NCBI RefSeq assembly: GCF_000756305.1
Contig: NZ_JRFE01000014.1
Location: forward strand, 758,004 to 822,003
Source: Myxosarcina sp. GI1
GTDB lineage: Bacteria; Cyanobacteriota; Cyanobacteriia; Cyanobacteriales; Xenococcaceae
Direction: 5' to 3'
DNA length: 64,000 bases
This document shows positions 40,383-48,206 of this stretch, one piece after another; position 1 is the first letter of the stretch, and every line of letters begins with the position of its first letter. The position numbers and the translations under genes were made by a program. The notes under the pieces were generated by a model. That model was given only the letters and a program-made list of their open reading frames with translations. It searched no databases and had not been told where the DNA came from.

Positions 40383-40763
40383 ATGAAAATAGAAAATATC
40401 GACCATTTTGTTTTGACAGTAAGAGATATTGAAACTACTTGTGAGTTTTACTCTAAAGTACTGGGTATGGAAGTTGTTACTTTCAATCGAGGAAGAGTTG
40501 CACTAAAATTTGGCGATTGTAAAATAAATTTACATAAATTTGGTAAATAAATCGAACCAAAAGCAATTAAGCCTACACCTGGTTCGGCAGATTTTTGTCT
40601 AATTACTAAAGATTCTTTATTGAGTGTTTTAGAATATCTTCGCGCCTGTAATGTAGAAATTATTGAAGCGTTAGTTGGTAAAACTGGAGCAATGGGAAAA
40701 ATTACTTCAATTTATATTCGCGATCCCGATCTAAATCTAATTGAAATTTCTAGTTACAATTAA
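40383..40763 (+). pseudogene. VOC (glyoxalase/dioxygenase fold) protein gene with nonsense codon
   Basis: From the ATG the frame reads IDHFVLTVRDIETTCEFYSK and GMEVVTFNRGRVALKFGD, a clear VOC half, then hits TAA at codon 56 (40548-40550). The same frame continues without shift to 40763 with PGSADFCLI and IYIRDPDLNLIEISSYN, the second half including the metal-site glutamate. Relatives have a glutamate codon near the break (GAA to TAA is one change). Because both halves are otherwise intact, the inactivation looks recent, or it is a sequencing error. The first half alone would not fold. Confidence 0.8.
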
Positions 40764-40773
40764 CCCGTTTTAT

Positions 40774-41979
40774 TTAACGCAAACCTTTGGCTTGGCTATA
40801 GCTAAATTCTGACTTTATTCGGTCATTTTCTGCAAAGCGACTCAAACGAAACATTTTTAGCTTTTCTACTAAAGGATTGGTTTCTCCTAAAATGAATTGA
40901 CTGACCAAATCGCCAATTATAGGACTCAATTTATAGCCATGTCCGCTAAAGCCAACGGCACAATAAAGTCCTGGTACTGGCTCTATGCGATCGATTATGG
41001 GCTGATAGTCTGGGGTAATTGCCCAAATACCAGAGTATTTTTCGATGATTTTGCCTGTTTCTAAAATGGGATAGCGATGCAGCAGTTTTTGGGTTAATTC
41101 TTCAGTAATGTCAGGAAAAAGCTGACCGTGAAAATCATCGGCATCTTCTAGCAGAAAATCGGCGTGACGTTGGGGATTAGAATTACCAATTCTGGTGTAT
41201 GGTAAATTTGCATCAGAACGAGAGTAACAAAGATTGACCAGATCGGAAACTACTGGATGTGGCTGGCTAAACTCTGGCGGACGTTCGACAACGACAACAT
41301 GTTCTACTACCGTATCTACGGGAAAGTTTAAACCTAAATGCTCTGTAAACTGTCTCGCCCAAGGTCCTACACAGTCAATAACGGTGCGTGTAGCAATTTC
41401 GCCAGATGGAGTAATAACTCGTTCGATTCTACCTTCAGCATCTAGTTTTATCTCTTTAACGGGTGTAGCGGTACGAACATCTACCCCTAAATCTGCCGCT
41501 CGTTTGGCAAAAGCAATCGTAGTCTGGGGTGGCGAACCGTAGCCCGAATTGGGTTCGTAAGCGGCGATCGCCACATCGTTGAGATTTAGCGCGGGAATAG
41601 CACTATGTACGGCATCTAGATCGATAAAGTCAACATCGATACCCATTGACTGGTGTAGTTTGACCACACTAGAGAGGGTTTGAATGTCGTCTTCTCCTAC
41701 TAAAATGTAGTAACCGGAAGGATTAAAGCCGCTATCGTAACCGCCGTAACGCTCGGCAAAATTATGAAAGGACTGTAGGGAAAGCTGCGCCAACTCAGCC
41801 AGTACGGGGTGAGTGTAGTGAGTGCGAATAATGCCAATGCCCTTACCCGAAGCACCATTAGCTAGAGATTTTTTCTCTAATAGGATAATTTTACCTGCTT
41901 GTTTTTCGGCTAAATGTAGCGCGATCGCCGCACCGATACAGCCACCGCCGACAACTACAATATCTGCTGTTTCAACCAT
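40774..41979 (-). CDS. FAD-dependent amine/amino-acid oxidase (DAO, sarcosine-oxidase-like)
   Basis: A 401-residue soluble flavoenzyme. The FAD motif is VVVGGGCIGAAIALHLAE at the N-terminus, followed by LLEKKSLANGASGKGIGIIR, a DAO-family pattern, and the C-terminal GLYCAVGFSGHGYKLSP that closes over the flavin. The frame extends to a TTG at 42003, but the ATG at 41977-41979 puts the Rossmann strand in the usual place and is chosen. Relatives oxidise secondary or primary amines (sarcosine, glycine, proline) to imine and H2O2. It is the last gene of the amine-oxidation block. The substrate is not fixed by sequence. Confidence 0.85.
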   Translation of the reverse strand: MVETADIVVVGGGCIGAAIALHLAEKQAGKIILLEKKSLANGASGKGIGIIRTHYTHPVLAELAQLSLQSFHNFAERYGGYDSGFNPSGYYILVGEDDIQTLSSVVKLHQSMGIDVDFIDLDAVHSAIPALNLNDVAIAAYEPNSGYGSPPQTTIAFAKRAADLGVDVRTATPVKEIKLDAEGRIERVITPSGEIATRTVIDCVGPWARQFTEHLGLNFPVDTVVEHVVVVERPPEFSQPHPVVSDLVNLCYSRSDANLPYTRIGNSNPQRHADFLLEDADDFHGQLFPDITEELTQKLLHRYPILETGKIIEKYSGIWAITPDYQPIIDRIEPVPGLYCAVGFSGHGYKLSPIIGDLVSQFILGETNPLVEKLKMFRLSRFAENDRIKSEFSYSQAKGLR

Positions 41980-41985
41980 AATAAG

Positions 41986-42022
41986 TAAAAAGTTAAAAGT
42001 CAAAAATTAAAAGTCAAAAAGG
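41986..42022. repeat. Dispersed AAAAGTCAAAA repeat
   Basis: Three near-copies of TTAAAAGTCAAAAA lie between the flavoenzyme and copper amine oxidase genes. Similar strings in the other orientation lie near 21955 and 48172-48206. Confidence 0.4.
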
Positions 42023-42066
42023 AAGTATATAAATTCATTTCACCCTTTTTAAACTTTTAACTTCTT

Positions 42067-44034
42067 TTAATGACATTTTTTGTGACCATTAGCCGAAGGC
42101 GGCACATCCAAGGCGGGATTGGCATCAAAAAAGCCGATGGGTTTGAGCTTGAAATCAATATATGCCACTGGCATTACGGGCCAATCTTCGGGGCGGGTGA
42201 CGTGATGTTGTCCGAAGGTGTACCAGACAACGACATCGGTATTGTCTACAGAGCGATCGCTTTGAGTCCATTTAGTTAGTCCTTCATTCCCAGGATGCTG
42301 GTTGGGATAGTCTCCCGCACCATACAGTTCGTCTGGCTGGTAAGGAGTAACCCAAAGATGCTTGTTCATAAAGCCAGCCCGTTTTATTACGCTAGACTCT
42401 GGATGGGCAAAGGGCAAAATATTGTCTCCTGGCATCAGTTTGTAGCCTACTGGTTGACCGAGACTATTAAGGCTGGAGGGATTGACAATTTTCCAATAAC
42501 GACCAGAAAAAGGATTGATGATTCTTTGGGCTTTTAACTCGGTAGTTAGGGGAGTCGCTTTAGCAAAAAAGGCATTGCCGTGAGGATTGTTTTCACCCAA
42601 AGGTTCGGCTTCGGTATTGACCTCGTAAACCGAATTATCTGCGCCATCGACGCACATATCCAGACGCACGTTGAAAAAGTGCTGGTGAATCGGGGCATTT
42701 AGTTGGGGGGCGACTAAAGTACCGTATTTAGGATCTTCTCCTGGTGCGGCAGCAGCAGTATTAACGATACCAGTTAATTTAACCTGGTACTGAATCGTGC
42801 CATCTTGATAGAAGTACCAGAAAAAGCCGTATTCATAATTACCCACCGTAGCAATAAACGAAACCACCAAACGGCGCGATCGCCTCACTTCAGCTTGTTC
42901 GGTGCGCCAGTCTACGTGCTTCCAAAGAATGCCAAAGTCTTCTTCGTGCATACACACGGCGTTCTCAATGGTGAATACATCGCCCCTACTGTTGGTCATA
43001 AAGGCATCAAAGTAGCGGATTTCCCCCAAACAGTCACAGCCCAACTTGAGGGAATTAGCCAGAGTACCTACGCCATATTCCCCCACGTCAAAGGCATTTT
43101 TACGATAGTGGTGGGGTCTGGGGTCGCCGTAGGGAACCACCATATCCGATAAGGAGGCGCGATAGATAATCGGTCTGACCCGTCCTTTGTCTTCGTAGCC
43201 AATGGTATAGAGAATTAGTCCTTCGCGGGGAGTAAAGCCGATGCGAAACTGCCACTTTTGCCAGCGCACGAAATGACCCTGCACTTCAAAGCTAGTTCCC
43301 TGTGGCTGAGTAATTTCTATGGGTTTAAGATCCTGGCGAAATTCCTCGATAAATTCTCTGGCGTAATTTCCTGACTCTGGCGGTAGGGGAACGACTCCGT
43401 GGTCTTCGACCCGAATTACCTCCATTTTGTTTAAATCTACGACAGGAATAACTCCTTCAATGGGTCGGGCGTAACCGTTATCGGTGGGGTTATCTCGCAC
43501 CCAGCATAAAGCCCTTGACAATCTCTGTCCTTTTTCGTCCTCAATTCCGTAGTAGCCAGCCGACCAGGGATCGACCATTACCAAATCGGGATCTTCAATG
43601 CCCCGCTTTTTTATTGCTTCCTTAAATTCAGGACTGGCTTTAACCGCCGCCTCGCACTCTTCAAACTCATCGAGCATAATTGAAGGCTGTACTCCTGGTA
43701 TATGCTTCCAGGAGGTTACGCTTTCTGAAGTTAGAGAAACAATTGCCTCATAAGTCGCCCCATCGGCATTATCGAGGAGGATAATAAAAACTTCGCGATC
43801 GATTTTAACTCCCTCTTCAAAATTGAGGACGGCTTGCTTGTCGGGTTCTTTAAGGGTAACGGTAGGAAATCTAACTGTAGGTGCTAGTTGTTTTTCGCGT
43901 CTGAGTATACTTACCGCAGCTTTAATTTCCTCAGCCGTTAGTGGTTCTAGGGGATGTTGGGGAGAAGCCAGATTGCGAAAGGTTTGCGATTGGGCGTTAG
44001 CCCAGCCTTCGGATCGCGTTGTAGTTGTAGTCAT
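42067..44034 (-). CDS. Copper-containing primary-amine oxidase
   Basis: Oxidises primary amines to aldehyde, ammonium and H2O2 with a topaquinone cofactor and Cu(II). The topaquinone precursor is Tyr400 in TVGNYEYG, the catalytic base is Asp343 in YFDAFMTNSRGD, and copper ligands are the histidines of APIHQHFFNVRLDM and FGQHHVTRPEDWPV. N2 and N3 domains precede the catalytic barrel. 655 residues is the usual length. There is no signal peptide, so it is probably cytosolic. The ending HKKCH is unusual. Such an enzyme can turn methylamine or other primary amines into ammonium, matching the demethylase genes upstream in the same block. Confidence 0.93.
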   Translation of the reverse strand: MTTTTTRSEGWANAQSQTFRNLASPQHPLEPLTAEEIKAAVSILRREKQLAPTVRFPTVTLKEPDKQAVLNFEEGVKIDREVFIILLDNADGATYEAIVSLTSESVTSWKHIPGVQPSIMLDEFEECEAAVKASPEFKEAIKKRGIEDPDLVMVDPWSAGYYGIEDEKGQRLSRALCWVRDNPTDNGYARPIEGVIPVVDLNKMEVIRVEDHGVVPLPPESGNYAREFIEEFRQDLKPIEITQPQGTSFEVQGHFVRWQKWQFRIGFTPREGLILYTIGYEDKGRVRPIIYRASLSDMVVPYGDPRPHHYRKNAFDVGEYGVGTLANSLKLGCDCLGEIRYFDAFMTNSRGDVFTIENAVCMHEEDFGILWKHVDWRTEQAEVRRSRRLVVSFIATVGNYEYGFFWYFYQDGTIQYQVKLTGIVNTAAAAPGEDPKYGTLVAPQLNAPIHQHFFNVRLDMCVDGADNSVYEVNTEAEPLGENNPHGNAFFAKATPLTTELKAQRIINPFSGRYWKIVNPSSLNSLGQPVGYKLMPGDNILPFAHPESSVIKRAGFMNKHLWVTPYQPDELYGAGDYPNQHPGNEGLTKWTQSDRSVDNTDVVVWYTFGQHHVTRPEDWPVMPVAYIDFKLKPIGFFDANPALDVPPSANGHKKCH

Positions 44035-44063
44035 GGTAGAAGTAACGAGTTACAGATTAGCCA

Positions 44064-44091
44064 GTAGGGGCGTTTCGCAAAACGCCCTTAC
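44064..44091. repeat. REP-like palindrome between cupin and amine oxidase genes
   Basis: GGGCGTTT-CGC-AAAACGCCC, framed by GTAGG and TTAC, is a near-perfect hairpin. GTAGGGGCG-type palindromes are frequent dispersed repeats in cyanobacteria. In this 62-base gap it might attenuate or protect the transcript. Confidence 0.5.
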
Positions 44092-44096
44092 AGAAT

Positions 44097-44903
44097 TTAT
44101 AAAAGAAGGAACAGAGGTTCTGGTTCGCGATGTCCTGCATAAACAGCCTCACCATCTGATTCAGCCAAGAAAGTTACCTCGGTTTGAGGAGTAAAAACAT
44201 AAACATCACCTGGGGTTGCCTCGTATTTAACTCCTTGCTCATCTTTGACGCAAATCTTGCCTTTAAGAATTACCTTTACTTCTAAATATTCATAAAGAAA
44301 GGGAAAATCAATTGATGGCTGCATGGCAAAACGTCCCAGAGAAAGAGGTCTGCTTGCTTCGGAAATTGGAATATCGATAATTTGGCTTTTGTGGTCGGGT
44401 AGTGCTACTTTGGGTCCAACTTCTACCGTCTTTGGCGTTCCTGCTTTAATTAACTGAATTCCTGGTTTGACTGAAAGTGCGCTCGGTTTTTCCTCTCCAT
44501 CGCCAAACATTGGCTCAAATGCCCGATGAGCAACATAAACAGCTTCTCCTTCTGAGTCGCCAAGAAAAACTACGGAAGCTGGCGGCGTAAAGACGATAAC
44601 ATCTCCCGCATCGGCTTGATGAATTACGCCGTCACTATCTTTAACGCGAATCGAACCCGAAATAACTACCTTCAATTCTAAAAACTCGTAGTCGAAAGGC
44701 AAATCTGCAGATTTTTGAATGGTAAATCGTCCTGTGGTTAGAGGCTTTTCACTGTCTGTAATCGGAAATTCTACAATCTGACTTTTTAAGCCAGGAAAAT
44801 CACAGCGAATAGCCAGATCCGCCATATCTGAAGTCCCAGCTTTAAGTACTCTTACACCTGGTTTGGCGGCGATAAATTCCGATATTTTTTCTTGGGCTTG
44901 CAT
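44097..44903 (-). CDS. Tandem-cupin protein (EutQ-like)
   Basis: 268 residues made of two similar cupin halves (about 1-135 and 140-268). Each has GVRVLKAGT/GIQLIKAGT, LTTGRF/LSLGRF, YEFLELKVVISG/YEYLEVKVILKG, DAGDVIVFTPP/TPGDVYVFTPQ and a closing AVYVAHRAFEP/AVYAGHREPEP. This is the EutQ pattern, a cupin linked to ethanolamine use, here duplicated and fused. The usual metal-binding histidines of cupins are mostly replaced, so it may bind a ligand rather than catalyse. It sits between the copper amine oxidase and the DUF3445 gene. Confidence 0.7.
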   Translation of the reverse strand: MQAQEKISEFIAAKPGVRVLKAGTSDMADLAIRCDFPGLKSQIVEFPITDSEKPLTTGRFTIQKSADLPFDYEFLELKVVISGSIRVKDSDGVIHQADAGDVIVFTPPASVVFLGDSEGEAVYVAHRAFEPMFGDGEEKPSALSVKPGIQLIKAGTPKTVEVGPKVALPDHKSQIIDIPISEASRPLSLGRFAMQPSIDFPFLYEYLEVKVILKGKICVKDEQGVKYEATPGDVYVFTPQTEVTFLAESDGEAVYAGHREPEPLFLLL

Positions 44904-44953
44904 GATTATTGCTCCTTAAATCAACTATTTTTTATCTTGCGTTCGATCGCTAT

Positions 44954-45919
44954 TTATGACGAAGCCAATTCTGGCTGAGGCTCATTCTGAGATAGCCAAG
45001 CTAATACCGTGTCGCGGTAAAGGCTCAAGCCTTTATACTCGACTAGATCTTCTGGCAGATTTTTAAGCACTTTTTCTAACCGTTTCGTCCAAACTGGTTT
45101 AAGTAACAGTTCATTTAAACTAATTAGATAAGTATGGATGGGAAACATAAGAGCATTACTTCGAGGTAAGCGGACAAATCTCTGGACTTCTACCCGCAAA
45201 TGAACTTTTTCGCCACAGTTTTCTAAAGTAACCGTACTGTCCTCTATGCCCCAGTCGGCATAGGATTCTAAAGAAGTGTCCAAGCGTCGGTTGACGGTCA
45301 TCGTCCAGTTAAGCCGCGTCCAGGGTTTGCCGATTTCTACCCGCATCAAAAAGGCTTTGGCTTTCTTAAACACGCCCATTTCGTGCGCTCGCGGTACTGG
45401 TCCGTGAAACTCCTCAAAACGCATCCCCTCATCAAAGCCCAAAGACCAACTGGCAGGAAAAGTTAGAATTCCCGCATCCATAAACAAATCTCCTTCCCGT
45501 TGGTCGAGGAGAATGATATCTTCTTGTACCTGACGCGAGATATATTCAAAGGGTTCGTATGGTAGAGTCGCTTCGTCTAAAAAAGTAAAAGTATCTTGAA
45601 GATCGAGTTTTTTATTTTCCCAAGTCCAGCGATCGCCCTTTTGAGTTAGAGTAAAAGACTCTGGAAACCAAGTAGCCAGATCGTTCATCATTACTTCCAA
45701 AGCATCCCACTGAGCATCGCGCATGTGGGGCAAGGTTAGATAGCGTCCCTGTTTGCCCTGTTTGAGGATGCGATCGCGCTCTTTAATTTCTGTGTGATAG
45801 TGTTCGTCAACATCAAATAAAGCCTCGTCGGTAACGGGTTCGATATTAACCGAGTACATATAGGAATCATCGGCAAAAGGAAAGGGAAAATTGTTAATTG
45901 CTTTAATACTGTTACTCAT
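44954..45919 (-). CDS. DUF3445 haem-dependent oxidative N-demethylase family protein
   Basis: A 321-residue protein matching DUF3445 (haem-dependent oxidative N-demethylase, the dimethylamine monooxygenase type). Recognisable blocks are QDTFTFLDEATLPYEPFEYISRQVQED, here with ILLDQREGDLFMDAG, then FPASWSLGFDEGMRFEEFHGPVP, then NWTMTVNRRLDT and RVEVQRFVRLPRSNALMFPIHTY. The family removes N-methyl groups as formaldehyde using O2 and electrons from a dedicated reductase, here encoded five bases upstream. Dimethylamine is the known substrate of characterised relatives. The substrate here is inferred. Confidence 0.8.
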   Translation of the reverse strand: MSNSIKAINNFPFPFADDSYMYSVNIEPVTDEALFDVDEHYHTEIKERDRILKQGKQGRYLTLPHMRDAQWDALEVMMNDLATWFPESFTLTQKGDRWTWENKKLDLQDTFTFLDEATLPYEPFEYISRQVQEDIILLDQREGDLFMDAGILTFPASWSLGFDEGMRFEEFHGPVPRAHEMGVFKKAKAFLMRVEIGKPWTRLNWTMTVNRRLDTSLESYADWGIEDSTVTLENCGEKVHLRVEVQRFVRLPRSNALMFPIHTYLISLNELLLKPVWTKRLEKVLKNLPEDLVEYKGLSLYRDTVLAWLSQNEPQPELASS

Positions 45920-45924
45920 AACTT

Positions 45925-46878
45925 TTATATATCGATTACCAGTTGTTTGCTTTTAGCGCGAGATATACAGGCGAGAATGCGATCCTGTTCGGCTCTTTCT
46001 TCTGGGGAATAGTAGCTGTCTAAATGTTTTATTTCGCCTGCTAAAACTTTTACTTCACAAGCACCACACCCTCCCGCACGACAGGAATAGTTGGCGGGAA
46101 TGTTGGCAGCTTCTAATGCTTCTAATAGAGTTTTGTCTTTGGGTACTTTTATTTCAGTTTCTGACTGTGCGAGGACGGCGGTAAAGGGTTTGGTTTTGTT
46201 GGATTTAACCGCCCCAAAAAGCTCTCGATGAATTGCCGCATCGGGATAGCCTAAAGACTGCGCGGTGTTGAGAATGTCTTCGCTCAAGCTAGGAGGCGTG
46301 CATAAATAAACATGAGTTCCTAAAGGTTGTTCTTTAAGTATTTGCTTGGGGTCGAGGCGATTATTTAAGTGACTGAAATAAAATTTTATCTGCGAACTGT
46401 ATCGCTCTTGTAAAAATTCATAAAAAGCGCATTCGGTAGGCGATTCAGCAGCGTAGTGTAATTCAAAAGGAATTTGCAATCTATTTAAAGTAGCCAGTAT
46501 GGAAAGAAAAGGAGTAATACCAATGCCGCCAGCAATTAAAAGATGTTTTCTCGCCAAACTTGCCAAAGCAAAGGAGTTTTTGGGCATTCCTAGCTTTAAT
46601 TCCGTTCCTACAGAGATTTGATGTAAATATTCAGAACCGCCGCGAGAGTTTTCCGTCAACAGTACCGCAATTTCATAAACGTCTGTTTTATAGGGAGAAC
46701 TACACAAAGAATAGGAATTACGTTTAGTTTTCTGCTCTACAGGAATTGCTACCGCCACATGACTTCCTGGGGAAAATGCCGCCAGCTGGTTCTCATTAGC
46801 ACTAACCAAACGCAAGCTTTTAATTCTGGGAGTTAGCTGTTTTATCTCGACGACTCTAACGGTTTGCTCGTTCATCAA
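45925..46878 (-). CDS. Phthalate-dioxygenase-reductase-type oxidoreductase (FAD, NAD, [2Fe-2S])
   Basis: A 317-residue electron-transfer protein. Order of domains: FAD-binding barrel (about 1-100, with RNSYSLCSSP), NAD-binding domain (about 100-220, LLIAGGIGITPFLSI) and C-terminal plant-type [2Fe-2S] domain with CRAGGCGACEVKV and a distal cysteine in ILACIS. It is the expected reductase partner of the DUF3445 demethylase. The gene overlaps the one before it by four bases and ends five bases before the demethylase gene, indicating cotranscription. Confidence 0.88.
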   Translation of the reverse strand: MMNEQTVRVVEIKQLTPRIKSLRLVSANENQLAAFSPGSHVAVAIPVEQKTKRNSYSLCSSPYKTDVYEIAVLLTENSRGGSEYLHQISVGTELKLGMPKNSFALASLARKHLLIAGGIGITPFLSILATLNRLQIPFELHYAAESPTECAFYEFLQERYSSQIKFYFSHLNNRLDPKQILKEQPLGTHVYLCTPPSLSEDILNTAQSLGYPDAAIHRELFGAVKSNKTKPFTAVLAQSETEIKVPKDKTLLEALEAANIPANYSCRAGGCGACEVKVLAGEIKHLDSYYSPEERAEQDRILACISRAKSKQLVIDI

Positions 46879-47429
46879 AAAACCTCTACAACTTCGGGCA
46901 ATTCTCCTGGATTTTCAGCATCGGCACAGATACCGAGATAGGCATTTTTTAAGCGCGAAAAATGCTCTTGAACTTCTAGCTTTATGCCACAACTAGAGCA
47001 GGTAGTAATATTAGTGCGAACTTGAGGATTAATAGTCTGACAGTTAGAACAGTAAATATTTCTAGCTTTACTGCCCACTACTTCTGAACTAATTTCCTCC
47101 TCAGACAGCCCAAAACTGCGGGCAAAACCTCTGAGTTGCCAAACAAACTGTTCCGAACCGATCGCATAAAACCTCATGCCCATGTAGGCGCGATCGAAAA
47201 TTTCGGTCAATCTAACTTTTAATTTTTCTACCGAATCAAACTGTTCTATATCTAAATCTCGTTTATTTTCCGTTACTCCTACCTGCAAAATTTGGAGATT
47301 TTGAGGATGGCGATCGAGTTCATCCAGTCTGATATAGAGTGTCTTCATTGCTTCTTCGTTCTCCACACAAATTAGATGCCGAGAACCAGAATTAAACTGA
47401 AGTTTGGTCGGTTGGGGAACGCTACGCAT
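46875..47429 (-). CDS. DmmA-like small subunit with zinc ribbon
   Basis: A 184-residue protein. The N-terminal part resembles a flavodoxin-like or ferredoxin-reductase accessory fold. Two cysteine pairs, YCSNCQT and TCSSCGI, form a zinc ribbon or rubredoxin-like metal site near residues 130-155. The tail EHFSRLKNAYLGICADAENPGE fits proteins annotated as dimethylamine monooxygenase subunit DmmA-like. It overlaps the reductase gene by four bases and the DUF1989 gene by eight. Together with the demethylase and reductase it makes a complete three-subunit monooxygenase set. Confidence 0.7.
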   Translation of the reverse strand: MRSVPQPTKLQFNSGSRHLICVENEEAMKTLYIRLDELDRHPQNLQILQVGVTENKRDLDIEQFDSVEKLKVRLTEIFDRAYMGMRFYAIGSEQFVWQLRGFARSFGLSEEEISSEVVGSKARNIYCSNCQTINPQVRTNITTCSSCGIKLEVQEHFSRLKNAYLGICADAENPGELPEVVEVF

Positions 47430-48090
47430 GGGATGTTATTTGCTGATAGATACGAACGTGAATGGGAGTTAATTTGTCGCCGTTAATCGAACTAAGATCG
47501 TCGGCACAGGAAGAAGTAGCACAAAGCAAATCGCAGCTAGCTCTTAAGACAACGCAGTCTCCAGGTTGCGATTGCGATGGTTCGGCTTTAATTACTCCTT
47601 TAGAGTCAACACTGGTGTTATAGAAAAAATTCACTGCTGCCCAGCCTTTCCTTGCTGCAATTCCGTAGGGTTTGAGTACCCGATCGAAATTTTCGCTACA
47701 GCTTGGATGCTGGAAATAGCCCAAATCTTCGTAATAGCGACTGGTACAGGCGAGGAAAAAGCTATCGTGGTAGCCACAAGTATCCATAACTATCTCTGCC
47801 AAGGGCTGCATCTTCTGAGAGTAAAAAAAGCTATGTGTGCCGACTTTAGGAACTGTAGTTTGATTGAGCGTTCGAGTTACGGCATTGTCTACTTCTTCTT
47901 CTAAATATGAAGCGTTAAAAGCCAACCAGTCGGAACATTGAGAGCCATTGACATCGATAATTTGAATGTATTGGTTTTCTCTAACCGAATAGGCGATCGC
48001 CTTACCAGGCGGAATGCGATATTCGGCAATCGTTTCCCCCAAAGCTGATGGTAGATCGGTATATTGTTCTCGCTCGATCGTAGTTTTCAT
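47422..48090 (-). CDS. DUF1989 (urea-carboxylase-associated) protein
   Basis: A 222-residue member of DUF1989. Family marks include YRIPPGKAIAYSVRENQYIQIIDVNGSQ, here broken by the cysteine of QCSDWLAFN, then MDTCGYHDSFFLAC and the C-terminal CVVLRASCDLL with CADDLSSING. Many conserved Cys/His residues suggest a metal site. Relatives lie beside urea carboxylase and guanidine-degradation genes, and beside amine-oxidation genes, but no reaction is known to me. It is translationally coupled to the DmmA-like gene. Confidence 0.78.
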   Translation of the reverse strand: MKTTIEREQYTDLPSALGETIAEYRIPPGKAIAYSVRENQYIQIIDVNGSQCSDWLAFNASYLEEEVDNAVTRTLNQTTVPKVGTHSFFYSQKMQPLAEIVMDTCGYHDSFFLACTSRYYEDLGYFQHPSCSENFDRVLKPYGIAARKGWAAVNFFYNTSVDSKGVIKAEPSQSQPGDCVVLRASCDLLCATSSCADDLSSINGDKLTPIHVRIYQQITSHA

Positions 48091-48171
48091 AATTCATCCC
48101 TCGGTGCTGCTGTATAACCTTTTTTATGCCGAATTAAGACATTTTGAACTACTAGAAAGCTTATGAGTTAA

Positions 48172-48206
48172 GCGTTTGACTTTTGACTTTTGACTTTTAA
48201 CTTTTA
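48172..48206. repeat. Dispersed TTTGACTTTTGAC repeat
   Basis: Three tandem copies of TTTTGAC, ending in TTTTAACTTTT, lie in the 106-base gap between the acyl-CoA-dehydrogenase-like gene and the DUF1989 gene. The same word appears near 15359, 21955 and 41990. Confidence 0.45.
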
